Positions 52,540 to 59,945 of a DNA stretch of 64,000 nucleotides are shown piece by piece. The notes under the pieces were generated by a model. The model searched no databases, was not told the DNA's origin, and saw nothing but the letters and a program-made list of their open reading frames with translations. Each line of letters starts with the position of its first letter. The first letter of the stretch is position 1. A program made the translations under genes and the position numbers. The stretch comes from Hyphomonadaceae bacterium UBA5336. GTDB lineage: Bacteria; Pseudomonadota; Alphaproteobacteria; Caulobacterales; Hyphomonadaceae. The stretch is from contig DHQO01000011.1 in NCBI GenBank assembly GCA_002408125.1, positions 1-64,000 on the forward strand, in the 5' to 3' direction.

Positions 52540-53757
52540 ATGAAACACCTGAAAGCTTTTGAGAACGCGCTGGAGACCATCCATGGCGAGGGGCGTTATC
52601 GGGTTTTTGTCGACCTGCACCGCCATCGCGGCCGCTTCCCGCGCGCCACTGCGCGCTTTCCCGATGGCGAGCGTGAGATCACGGTCTGGTGCTCGAACGA
52701 TTATCTCGGCATGGGCCAGGATGATGATGTGATCAATGCCATGCACGAGTCCATCGACAGCTTCGGCGCCGGTTCCGGCGGCACGCGCAACATCTCCGGC
52801 ACCACGCGTTTTCATGTCGATCTCGAGGCCGAACTGGCCGCACTCCATGGCAAGACCGGGGCGCTCCTGTTCACTTCCGGCTATGTCGCCAATGACGCCA
52901 CGCTCGCCACGCTCGGCAAGATCCTGCCGGGCCTGATCATCTATTCCGATGCGCAGAACCATGCATCCATGATCGAGGGCATCCGCCGTTCGGGCTGCGA
53001 CCGGCGCATCTTCCGGCACAATGATGTCGGCCATCTGCGCGCGCTGATCGAGAATGACGATCCCGCGCGTCCGAAGCTGATCGCTTTTGAGAGCGTCTAC
53101 TCCATGGACGGCGATATCGGCCCGATCGAGGAGATCTGCGATCTCGCCGACGAGTTCGACGCACTGACCTATCTTGACGAAGTGCACGCTGTCGGCCTGT
53201 ACGGCCGCGAAGGGGCCGGCGTTGCCCAGCGCGACGAGCAGATGCACCGCATCGACATCATCGAAGGCACGCTGGGCAAGGCCTTCGGCGTGATGGGCGG
53301 CTATATCGCCGCGGACTCGGTCATGATCGATGCAATCCGTTCCATGGCGTCCGGTTTCATCTTTACCACCTCGACCTGTCCGGTGATGGCCGCTGGCGCG
53401 TTGGCCAGCGTGAAGAAGCTTCGCACCCAGGCAGGCCGCGACCTGCGGGCCAGCCACCAGGCCAAGGCGCGAGAGCTGAAGGAGAAATTCCAGGCTGCCG
53501 GCCTGCCGGTGATGATGACCGAGACCCATATCGTGCCGCTGATGGTGGGCGATCCGGAGCGCTGCAAGGCACTGTCGGACACGCTGCTCTTCGATTTCGG
53601 CATCTATGTGCAGCCGATCAACTATCCCACCGTGCCCAAGGGCACAGAGCGGCTGCGCTTCACGCCCAGCCCGGTGCACACCTCGGAAATGATGGATGAC
53701 CTGGTCGCCGCCATCCTGGCGGTGTGGAAGCAGCTCGGCCTCGACAAGGTCGCCTGA
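52540..53757 (+). CDS. hemA: 5-aminolevulinate synthase
   Basis: A 405-residue PLP enzyme making 5-aminolevulinate from glycine and succinyl-CoA (C4 pathway), the first step of haem synthesis in alphaproteobacteria. Visible are VWCSNDYLGMGQ, GAGSGGTRNISGTT, DAQNHASMIEGIRRS, YLDEVHAVGLYG, and the PLP lysine Lys247 in EGTLGKAFGVMGG. A GTG three codons upstream (52531) is an alternative start. A terminator follows the gene. glyA, the source of glycine, is about 0.85 kb downstream. Confidence 0.97.
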   Translation: MKHLKAFENALETIHGEGRYRVFVDLHRHRGRFPRATARFPDGEREITVWCSNDYLGMGQDDDVINAMHESIDSFGAGSGGTRNISGTTRFHVDLEAELAALHGKTGALLFTSGYVANDATLATLGKILPGLIIYSDAQNHASMIEGIRRSGCDRRIFRHNDVGHLRALIENDDPARPKLIAFESVYSMDGDIGPIEEICDLADEFDALTYLDEVHAVGLYGREGAGVAQRDEQMHRIDIIEGTLGKAFGVMGGYIAADSVMIDAIRSMASGFIFTTSTCPVMAAGALASVKKLRTQAGRDLRASHQAKARELKEKFQAAGLPVMMTETHIVPLMVGDPERCKALSDTLLFDFGIYVQPINYPTVPKGTERLRFTPSPVHTSEMMDDLVAAILAVWKQLGLDKVA

Positions 53758-53810
53758 TCACAATTTCGGCGCCGCATTGCTGCCGACGCTCTGGATCAGG
53801 ATTTCGATAC

Positions 53811-53848
53811 AAAAGACCAGCTGCGAGAGACGCGCAGCCGGTCTTTTT
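53811..53848. terminator. Bidirectional terminator between hemA and mucR
   Basis: AAAAGACC and CTGCG (53811-53825) pair with CGCAG and GGTCTTTT (53833-53846), interrupted by an AG/CC bulge. T-rich on both outgoing strands, so it can serve the two convergent genes. Confidence 0.88.
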
Positions 53849-53868
53849 CATACTCCGGGTCTGATCGC

Positions 53869-54291
53869 TCAGGCCTTGGCGCCGGATTTGCGGCCGAGGC
53901 CGATCTCCTTGGCGAACTCGCTGCGCTTCTTGGCATAGTTCGGGGCGACCATGGGATAGTCGCTCGGCAGGTTCCAGCGCGCACGATACTCTTCCGGCGT
54001 CATGTCATAGCGCGAGCGCAGATAGCGCTTGAGCATCTTCAGCTTCCGGCCGTCCTCCAGGCAGATCAGATAGTCCGGGGTGACGGACTTGTTGATCGCG
54101 ACAGCCGGGTCCGGGCGGGGCGGTTCGGCCGGTTCGGCGGCGCCGAGTTCGGCCAGGGTCTCGTGAACGGAGCGAATCAGGTCGGGCAGAGCGTTGGCGG
54201 GCACGGGATTGTTCGATACGAAAGCGGCGACAATATCACTGGTCAGATCCAGCATTGCCTCCCCGCTGAGAATGTTCGGTGTATCTTCCAT
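53869..54291 (-). CDS. mucR: MucR/Ros family transcriptional regulator with altered zinc site
   Basis: A 140-residue global regulator. The MucR core is clear: LTSDIVAAFVSNNPVPANALPDLI at the N-terminal oligomerisation part, and KLKMLKRYLRSRYDMTPEEYRARWNLPSDYPMVAPNYAKKRS at the C-terminal DNA-binding part. In Ros the zinc ligands are C-x2-C and two His; here only Cys77 remains, with Asp80, Tyr90 and Arg94 in the other places, so classical zinc binding is doubtful. MucR proteins bind AT-rich, T-A-step DNA much like H-NS. The 311-base region upstream, shared with glyA, is unusually AT-rich. Confidence 0.93.
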   Translation of the reverse strand: MEDTPNILSGEAMLDLTSDIVAAFVSNNPVPANALPDLIRSVHETLAELGAAEPAEPPRPDPAVAINKSVTPDYLICLEDGRKLKMLKRYLRSRYDMTPEEYRARWNLPSDYPMVAPNYAKKRSEFAKEIGLGRKSGAKA

Positions 54292-54602
54292 GATATTCCC
54301 TCTCGCCCTTCGTGCGACTATTATTGACCTCTGTTTGGAGGTTGGCGCGAACACCAGACTAAGCGACCACTGTCAAGCGTGTATTCTCACAACCCGCAGC
54401 GTTTACGATGTATTCAATGGTGCTTGCCCGCGTAAATTACAACACTTATTTGGCAGAATTGTAAAGTATTCAAGCGGTCACACGGTTGACGCGGCTGTTC
54501 ATTCTCGGCAGTGCCGGGTCGTGAATCAGCCTTGCGGAGGCCATTGCTTGCGGCCCGACCTGCATGGCTCTAAATGCTCACCCAGACAAGGAGAGAATCC
54601 CC
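54292..54602. other. Divergent promoter region mucR/glyA, AT-rich
   Basis: No gene. Between about 54390 and 54480 the base composition is much more AT-rich than the surroundings. The word GTATTCAA occurs at 54410-54417 and 54466-54473, with GTATTC at 54381. An inverted repeat ACCTC/GAGGT spans 54327-54342. AT-rich DNA suits MucR binding, so autoregulation and control of glyA are plausible. Confidence 0.5.
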
Positions 54603-55913
54603 ATGGCAGATACGGCGTTTTCGAACAATCAGGCATCGGCCGGGTTCTTCACGCAATCTCTGGAAGAGCGCGATGCGGAGCTGTTCGATGCGATTCGAAA
54701 GGAACAGACGCGCCAGCAGCAGCAGATCGAGCTGATCGCGTCGGAGAACATTGTCAGCCGGGCCGTTCTGGAGGCTCAGGGGACTGTGCTGACCAACAAG
54801 TATGCCGAGGGATATCCGGGCCGGCGCTATTATGGCGGCTGCGAGTTTGTCGACATCGCCGAGGAACTGGCCATCAAGCGCGCCAAGGCGCTGTTCAGTT
54901 GCGGCTTTGCCAATGTCCAGCCAAACTCCGGCAGCCAGGCCAACCAGGCTGTGTTCCAGGCGCTGATCAAGCCGGGCGATACCATTCTCGGCATGAGCCT
55001 CGCAGCCGGCGGTCACCTGACCCACGGCGCGCGGCCCAACCAGTCGGGCAAATGGTTCAATGCCATCCAGTATGGTGTGCGCCAGCAGGACGACCAGATC
55101 GACTTTGACGATGTCGCTGCCCTGGCGAAGGAACACCAGCCCAAGCTGATCATTGCTGGCGGCTCGGCCTATCCGCGCCAGATCGATTTCAAGCGGTTCC
55201 GCGAGATTGCCGACGAAATCGGCGCGTATTTCATGGTCGACATGGCCCACTTCGCAGGGCTCGTGGCCGGCGGGCAGCACCCCAATCCGCTCGACCATGC
55301 CCATGTCGCCACCACCACCACGCACAAGACCCTGCGCGGCCCGCGCGGCGGCATGGTGCTGACCAATGACGAGGCGATTGCCAAGAAGGTCAATTCGGCG
55401 GTTTTCCCGGGCATCCAGGGCGGTCCGCTGATGCATGTCATCGCGGGCAAGGCCGTGGCCTTCGGCGAGGCGTTGCGGCCCGAGTTCAAGACCTATGCAG
55501 CCCAGGTGGTCGCCAATGCCCAGGCCATGGCCGAGGCCTGCCAGAAGGCCGGGCTCGATGTCGTCTCCGGCGGCACCGACACCCATGTCGCGCTGATCGA
55601 CCTGCGCCCCAAGGGCGTGAAGGGCAATGCCACCGAGCAGGCCCTCGAACGCGCCTTCATCACTTGCAACAAGAACGGCATTCCGTTCGATCCCGAACCG
55701 CCGGCAGTGACCAGCGGCATCCGCGTCGGCTCGCCGGCCGGCACGACCCGCGGCTTCGGGACGGAAGAGTTTGCAAAGATCGGCGCGTGGATCGGTGAAG
55801 TGGTCGATGCGCTGGCGAGCGGTGAGGATACCACGGCGGTCGAAGACAAGGTGCGCGCCGAGGTGCTGGAACTGACGGCGCAGTTCCCGATCTATAACGG
55901 CCTGGGGGCGTAA
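54603..55913 (+). CDS. glyA: Serine hydroxymethyltransferase
   Basis: A 436-residue PLP enzyme converting serine and tetrahydrofolate to glycine and 5,10-methylene-THF. Features are ELIASENIVSRAVLEAQGT, YPGRRYYGGCEFVD, NVQPNSGSQANQAV, and Lys242 in THKTLRGPRGGM binding PLP, then PGIQGGPLMHVIAGKAVA. ATG 54603 follows AAGGAGAG. It heads an operon with nrdR and the riboflavin genes (gaps of three bases or overlaps), a conserved arrangement in alphaproteobacteria. Confidence 0.98.
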   Translation: MADTAFSNNQASAGFFTQSLEERDAELFDAIRKEQTRQQQQIELIASENIVSRAVLEAQGTVLTNKYAEGYPGRRYYGGCEFVDIAEELAIKRAKALFSCGFANVQPNSGSQANQAVFQALIKPGDTILGMSLAAGGHLTHGARPNQSGKWFNAIQYGVRQQDDQIDFDDVAALAKEHQPKLIIAGGSAYPRQIDFKRFREIADEIGAYFMVDMAHFAGLVAGGQHPNPLDHAHVATTTTHKTLRGPRGGMVLTNDEAIAKKVNSAVFPGIQGGPLMHVIAGKAVAFGEALRPEFKTYAAQVVANAQAMAEACQKAGLDVVSGGTDTHVALIDLRPKGVKGNATEQALERAFITCNKNGIPFDPEPPAVTSGIRVGSPAGTTRGFGTEEFAKIGAWIGEVVDALASGEDTTAVEDKVRAEVLELTAQFPIYNGLGA

Positions 55914-55916
55914 CTC

Positions 55917-56390
55917 TTGCGATGCCCGTTCTGCGGATCTGAGAATTCCTCGGTCAAGGACTCCCGGCCGGCCGAAGACAATACGGCTGTGCGCCGTCGG
56001 CGGGCCTGCGAGCGTTGCGGCGGGCGGTTCACGACCTTTGAACGGGTCCAGCTGCGTGAGCTTTTCGTCGTCAAGCGCGACGGCAAGCGCACCATTTTCG
56101 ACCGCGACAAGGTGATCCGCTCTGTCTCCACCGCGCTGCGCAAGCGCCCGGTGACCGAGGAGCAGATGGAGCAGCTGGTCTCCGGCATTGTCCGCCAGCT
56201 CGAAAGCGGCGGGGAGACCGAGATCAAGTCCTCGGAAATCGGCGATATGGTCATGGCCGCGCTGCGGGAAATCGATCCGGTCGGCTATGTCCGCTATGCC
56301 AGCGTCTACAAGGACTTCAACAATCCCACCGATTTCGCCCAGTTCATCGAAGGCGCGAAGTTCGAGCCCGACGGCGAGGACGAGGCGTGA
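55917..56390 (+). CDS. nrdR: Transcriptional repressor NrdR
   Basis: A 157-residue repressor of ribonucleotide reductase genes. Zinc ribbon cysteines are C3, C6, C31 and C34 (MRCPFC and ACERCGGRFTTFE); an ATP-cone follows (VVKRDGKRTIFDRDKVIRSV) and the end is VGYVRYASVYKDFNNPTDF. The family N-terminus MRCPFC places the start at TTG 55917, three bases after the glyA stop, an unusual start codon. It overlaps ribD by GTGA. Confidence 0.96.
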   Translation: MRCPFCGSENSSVKDSRPAEDNTAVRRRRACERCGGRFTTFERVQLRELFVVKRDGKRTIFDRDKVIRSVSTALRKRPVTEEQMEQLVSGIVRQLESGGETEIKSSEIGDMVMAALREIDPVGYVRYASVYKDFNNPTDFAQFIEGAKFEPDGEDEA

Positions 56391-57040
56391 GCGCGGTTTC
56401 GGTCACGCTCAAGATCGCCACTTCGCTGGACGGGCGCATCGCACTGGAAGATGGCACCAGCCAGTGGATCACCGGATCGGATGCCCGCGCCCGCAGCCAC
56501 CAGCTGCGCGCAGCCCATGGCGCTGTGCTGGTCGGCGTGGGCACCGTGCTGGCCGACGATCCGCTTCTGACCGCGCGCAGTGTGCCGCTGCCGCCGATCC
56601 AGCCAGTGCGCATCGTCATGGATTCCGCCGGGCGTACGCCGCCGGAAAGCCGCCTTGTCCGCTCCACAGCTGTGGGGCGTGTGGCCATTGCGACGGCCGG
56701 CATCACCGCGCCATGGCTGACTGCTGAAGGCGCCGAGGTCTGGAACTGCGGCGAGCAGGACGGCCAGACCGAGCCGGGTAGGGTGCTTGAGCGCTGCGCA
56801 GTGGAAGGCATTTCCAGCCTGATGGTAGAGGGCGGCGGCAAGGTTGCAGCGTCCTTCCTGAAGGCCGGCCTGGTCGACCGGATCGAATGGTTCCGCGCGC
56901 CGATCCTGATCGGCGGGGACGGGCTGGCTGCAATCGGTCCGCTCCAGCTCAGTGCGATTGCCGGCGCGACGCGTTGGCAGGCTGTCGCGACGGAACGGAT
57001 TGGGGATGATGTCCTGGAGTCCTATGTGAGGGTCAAATAG
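56387..57040 (+). CDS. RibD-type pyrimidine reductase, deaminase domain absent
   Basis: A 217-residue protein matching only the C-terminal reductase half of bifunctional RibD (5-amino-6-ribosylamino-uracil 5'-phosphate reductase, NADPH-dependent). Blocks are KIATSLDGRIALEDGTSQWITG, GAVLVGVGTVLADDPLLTAR and SSLMVEGGGKVAASFL. Bifunctional RibD is about 360 residues with an N-terminal HAE/PCxxC zinc deaminase, which is missing here. The GTG start overlaps the nrdR stop. Pathway completeness requires a separate deaminase elsewhere. Confidence 0.88.
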   Translation: MSAVSVTLKIATSLDGRIALEDGTSQWITGSDARARSHQLRAAHGAVLVGVGTVLADDPLLTARSVPLPPIQPVRIVMDSAGRTPPESRLVRSTAVGRVAIATAGITAPWLTAEGAEVWNCGEQDGQTEPGRVLERCAVEGISSLMVEGGGKVAASFLKAGLVDRIEWFRAPILIGGDGLAAIGPLQLSAIAGATRWQAVATERIGDDVLESYVRVK

Positions 57041-57054
57041 GAAGCCCGACGCCC

Positions 57055-57684
57055 ATGTTTACTGGTCTTGTCACGGATATCGGCACGGTCCGCTCGGCCG
57101 AGCACCGCAACGGTCTCACCCGGTTTGAGGTGATCAGCACCTATGCGCCCGAAACGCTCTCCATGGGGGCCTCGGTGATGCATTCCGGCGTGTGCCTCAC
57201 CGTGGTGGATTTCGGCCCGGAAGGGCAGGGAAGCTGGTTCGCCGTGGAGGCTGTGCCCGAGACCCTGTCAAAGACCGTGCTGGGCAGCTGGGAGGCCGGC
57301 AGCCGCGTGAACCTGGAACAGAGCCTGCGACTCGGCGATGAGCTTGGCGGGCATCTTGTCTTCGGCCATGTCGACGGCGTCGGAGAGATTGTCTCCATCG
57401 AGGAAGAGGGCCAGAGCCGGCGCATCACCATACGCCCGCCGGCCGGGATTTCCCGCTATTTCGCCGCCAAGGGGTCGGCCGCCGTGGACGGGGTGTCGCT
57501 GACCGTGGCCGCTGCACTGGACAATGGGGATTTCCAGGTCGCGATCATTCCGCATACCTGGGAGGTGACCACGCTGGGCGCGCTCAAGCTCGGATCGAGA
57601 GTCAATCTCGAAGTTGATATGCTCGCGCGCTATGTCGCGCGGATGATTGGCGCCGATGCGCCGGGAGGACCATCGAATGGCTGA
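57055..57684 (+). CDS. ribE: Riboflavin synthase, alpha subunit
   Basis: A 209-residue trimeric enzyme that dismutates two 6,7-dimethyl-8-ribityllumazine into riboflavin. MFTGLVTDIGTV starts the first of two lumazine-binding barrels; the repeats show MGASVMHSGVCLTVVDF and SAAVDGVSLTVAAAL, and NLEQSLRLGDELGGHLVFGHVDGVG. It overlaps the next gene by eight bases. Confidence 0.96.
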   Translation: MFTGLVTDIGTVRSAEHRNGLTRFEVISTYAPETLSMGASVMHSGVCLTVVDFGPEGQGSWFAVEAVPETLSKTVLGSWEAGSRVNLEQSLRLGDELGGHLVFGHVDGVGEIVSIEEEGQSRRITIRPPAGISRYFAAKGSAAVDGVSLTVAAALDNGDFQVAIIPHTWEVTTLGALKLGSRVNLEVDMLARYVARMIGADAPGGPSNG

Positions 57685-58804
57685 GGATTTCTCCGCCGCC
57701 ATTTCCGACATCGACGAGATCATCGAGGATGCCCGCAATGGGCGGATGTATATCCTCGTCGATGCGGAAGACCGTGAGAACGAGGGCGACCTCATCATCC
57801 CGGCGAGCTTTGCCACGCCAGAAGCCGTGAATTTCATGGCCCGCTATGGCCGGGGCCTGATTTGCCTCGCCATGACGCGCGAGCGGGCTCATGTGCTGCA
57901 TCTCGACATGATGGCGCGCGACAATCGCGAGAGCATGGGCACGGCCTTTACCGTGTCCATCGAGGCAGCCGAGGGTGTCACCACAGGCATCAGCGCGGCC
58001 GACCGTGCGCGCACTATCGCCGTTGCCATCGACCCGACCCTGGATCATCACGACATTGTCTCGCCGGGCCATGTCTTCCCGCTGGTGGCCCGCGATGGCG
58101 GCACGCTGGTGCGCGCCGGCCATACCGAGGCGGCGGTGGATATCTCGCGCGCGGCGGGGCTCTATCCTGCCGGCGTGATCTGCGAGATCATGAATGATGA
58201 CGGCACCATGGCGCGCCTGCCGGATCTGGTTGCCTTCGCCCAGCTGCATAATCTCAAGATCGGCACCATTGCCGATCTCATTGCCTGGCGCCGGCGCAAT
58301 GACCGCTATCTCGAACGCCGGGTCGAGGCGCCGCTGGAAAGCCGCTACGGCTCCGGCTTCAAGACGGTGGTGTTCCGCAACGATCTCGACGGGACCGAGC
58401 ATCTTGCCATTGTGCATGGCAAGATCGAGCCGGATTCCACCACGCTGGTGCGCGTTCACCGCGCCGATGTGTTGTCTGACATTCTCGGCGAGCGCGGACC
58501 GCGCCAGGGACTTGTCGAAAAGGCCATGCAGGCCATTGCCGAGGCCGAGGAGCCAGGTGTGCTGGTTTTCGTGAACACCATGCGTCCAAATGCGATTGCC
58601 GAGCGGCTCGGCGCCAAGGACGCCTCGTCAAGCGATCCGCATGCCCCGCTACGCGAATATGGCGTGGGTGCGCAGATCCTGCGAGAGCTGGGTGTCCGGC
58701 GGATGATCTTCCTGTCCAATACACAGCCCACCCGCGTGGCGGGACTTGACGGATACGGACTAACAATAGAGGGCTGGCGGCCCCTGAATGGAAGTGAGGG
58801 TTGA
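57677..58804 (+). CDS. ribB: 3,4-dihydroxy-2-butanone 4-phosphate synthase with degenerate GTP cyclohydrolase II-like domain
   Basis: A 375-residue RibBA-type protein. The N-terminal half (about residues 1-205) is a complete DHBP synthase: VDAEDRENEGDLI, FMARYGRGLICLA, HDIVSPGHVFPL and RAGHTEAAVDISR. The C-terminal half keeps the cyclohydrolase II outline (LVRVHRADVLSDILGERG; LREYGVGAQILRELGVRRM), but the zinc cysteines normally in the SLRCDC loop are absent, so it should not open GTP. A separate ribA would be needed. The start overlaps ribE by eight bases. Confidence 0.93.
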   Translation: MAEDFSAAISDIDEIIEDARNGRMYILVDAEDRENEGDLIIPASFATPEAVNFMARYGRGLICLAMTRERAHVLHLDMMARDNRESMGTAFTVSIEAAEGVTTGISAADRARTIAVAIDPTLDHHDIVSPGHVFPLVARDGGTLVRAGHTEAAVDISRAAGLYPAGVICEIMNDDGTMARLPDLVAFAQLHNLKIGTIADLIAWRRRNDRYLERRVEAPLESRYGSGFKTVVFRNDLDGTEHLAIVHGKIEPDSTTLVRVHRADVLSDILGERGPRQGLVEKAMQAIAEAEEPGVLVFVNTMRPNAIAERLGAKDASSSDPHAPLREYGVGAQILRELGVRRMIFLSNTQPTRVAGLDGYGLTIEGWRPLNGSEG

Positions 58805-58810
58805 GGCACC

Positions 58811-59239
58811 ATGGCTGACCGCGTCCTGATCGCGACATCGCGCTATTATGAGAAGATCACGCTGGAGCTTGAAGCCGGTGCCAATGAGGTGTTGGCGGCG
58901 GCCGGTGCCGTGGTCGAGACCATTGAAGTGCCTGGCGCTTTCGAGGTGCCGGGCGTGATTGCCATGGCCGCCGACAGTGCTCGCTATGACGGCTATATCG
59001 CCCTCGGCTGCGTCATCCGCGGTGAGACAAGCCATTACGATTATGTCTGCGGGGAGAGCGCGCGCGGGCTCATGACCCTTGCCGTCGAGCGGCGCCTCGC
59101 CATCGGCTACGGTATCCTCACGGTGGAGAACCAGGATCAGGCTTGGGTGCGTGCCGACCGTCAGCAGAAGAACAAGGGCAAGGACGCCGCCGAGGCTTGC
59201 CTTGCCATGCTCCGCCTGCGCAAGCAGTTCGTGCGATGA
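58811..59239 (+). CDS. ribH: 6,7-dimethyl-8-ribityllumazine synthase
   Basis: A 142-residue lumazine synthase that condenses the ribityl-pyrimidine and DHBP. It shows VIATSRYYEKITLELEAGA, IEVPGAFEVPGVIAMAA, ALGCVIRGETSHYDYVCGES with the active-site His in the SHYD loop, and YGILTVENQDQAW. It ends by overlapping nusB (ATGA), as in many alphaproteobacteria. Confidence 0.97.
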   Translation: MADRVLIATSRYYEKITLELEAGANEVLAAAGAVVETIEVPGAFEVPGVIAMAADSARYDGYIALGCVIRGETSHYDYVCGESARGLMTLAVERRLAIGYGILTVENQDQAWVRADRQQKNKGKDAAEACLAMLRLRKQFVR

Positions 59240-59715
59240 GCGAGCCCGGCAAGCTTCCCTTCGAAGTTACGCGTGCGCGCCGGGCCGGTGCGCGGCTGGC
59301 GGCCGTGCAGGCGCTCTACCAGATGGAGCAGACCGGGCGCGGCGGGGCGGCTGTCATCCGTGAATTCATGGAAGACCGGCTGGGCATCGGCCCGGAAGGC
59401 GAGCCGGTGGAAGAGGCCGATCCGGACCTGTTCAAATCCATCGTCAATGCCGTGATCGACCGCCAGGATGAGATTGATGCCGCGATTACCGCACGGCTCG
59501 CCAAGGGCTGGCGCCTTGCGCGTCTCGACACCATTTCCCGCGCCATCCTGCGTGCGGGCGCGGCGGAATATCTTGTCCATCCCGAGCTGAGCCAGGCCAT
59601 TATCGTGGATGAGTATGTCTCGCTGGCTCACGATTTCTTCGAAGACAGCGCCGAGGCGAAATTCGTGAACGGTGTGCTCGACAAGCTCGGTGCAGACCTG
59701 CGTCCGCAGGGCTAG
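59236..59715 (+). CDS. nusB: Transcription antitermination factor NusB
   Basis: A 159-residue helical protein that binds boxA RNA with NusE in ribosomal-RNA antitermination. Recognisable are RRAGARLAAVQALYQMEQT near the N-terminus, WRLARLDTISRAILRAGAAEYL and SQAIIVDEYVSLAHDF with FVNGVLDKL at the end. It is the last gene of the glyA-nrdR-rib operon. Confidence 0.95.
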   Translation: MSEPGKLPFEVTRARRAGARLAAVQALYQMEQTGRGGAAVIREFMEDRLGIGPEGEPVEEADPDLFKSIVNAVIDRQDEIDAAITARLAKGWRLARLDTISRAILRAGAAEYLVHPELSQAIIVDEYVSLAHDFFEDSAEAKFVNGVLDKLGADLRPQG

Positions 59716-59945
59716 GGGCGGGCCGCCTGCTGAGCCGGAAATTGCAGTTCAAAGTGGTATTTCGTCAGCCGGTCAGGTACTGCCCTGTCTTGGGAAACGT
59801 GGCCGTCCGCGAGCGAGCAGCGCTCCGTTCCGCGTAAGCAAGTCCTTAACAAACAAGGGAAAGTTCCAGGCGCGTCTTGAGGCCAACTTCACCTGTTTCC
59901 GGTATCACCAGGCAGATATTTCAAGACACCGTGCGGGAGACGGTA

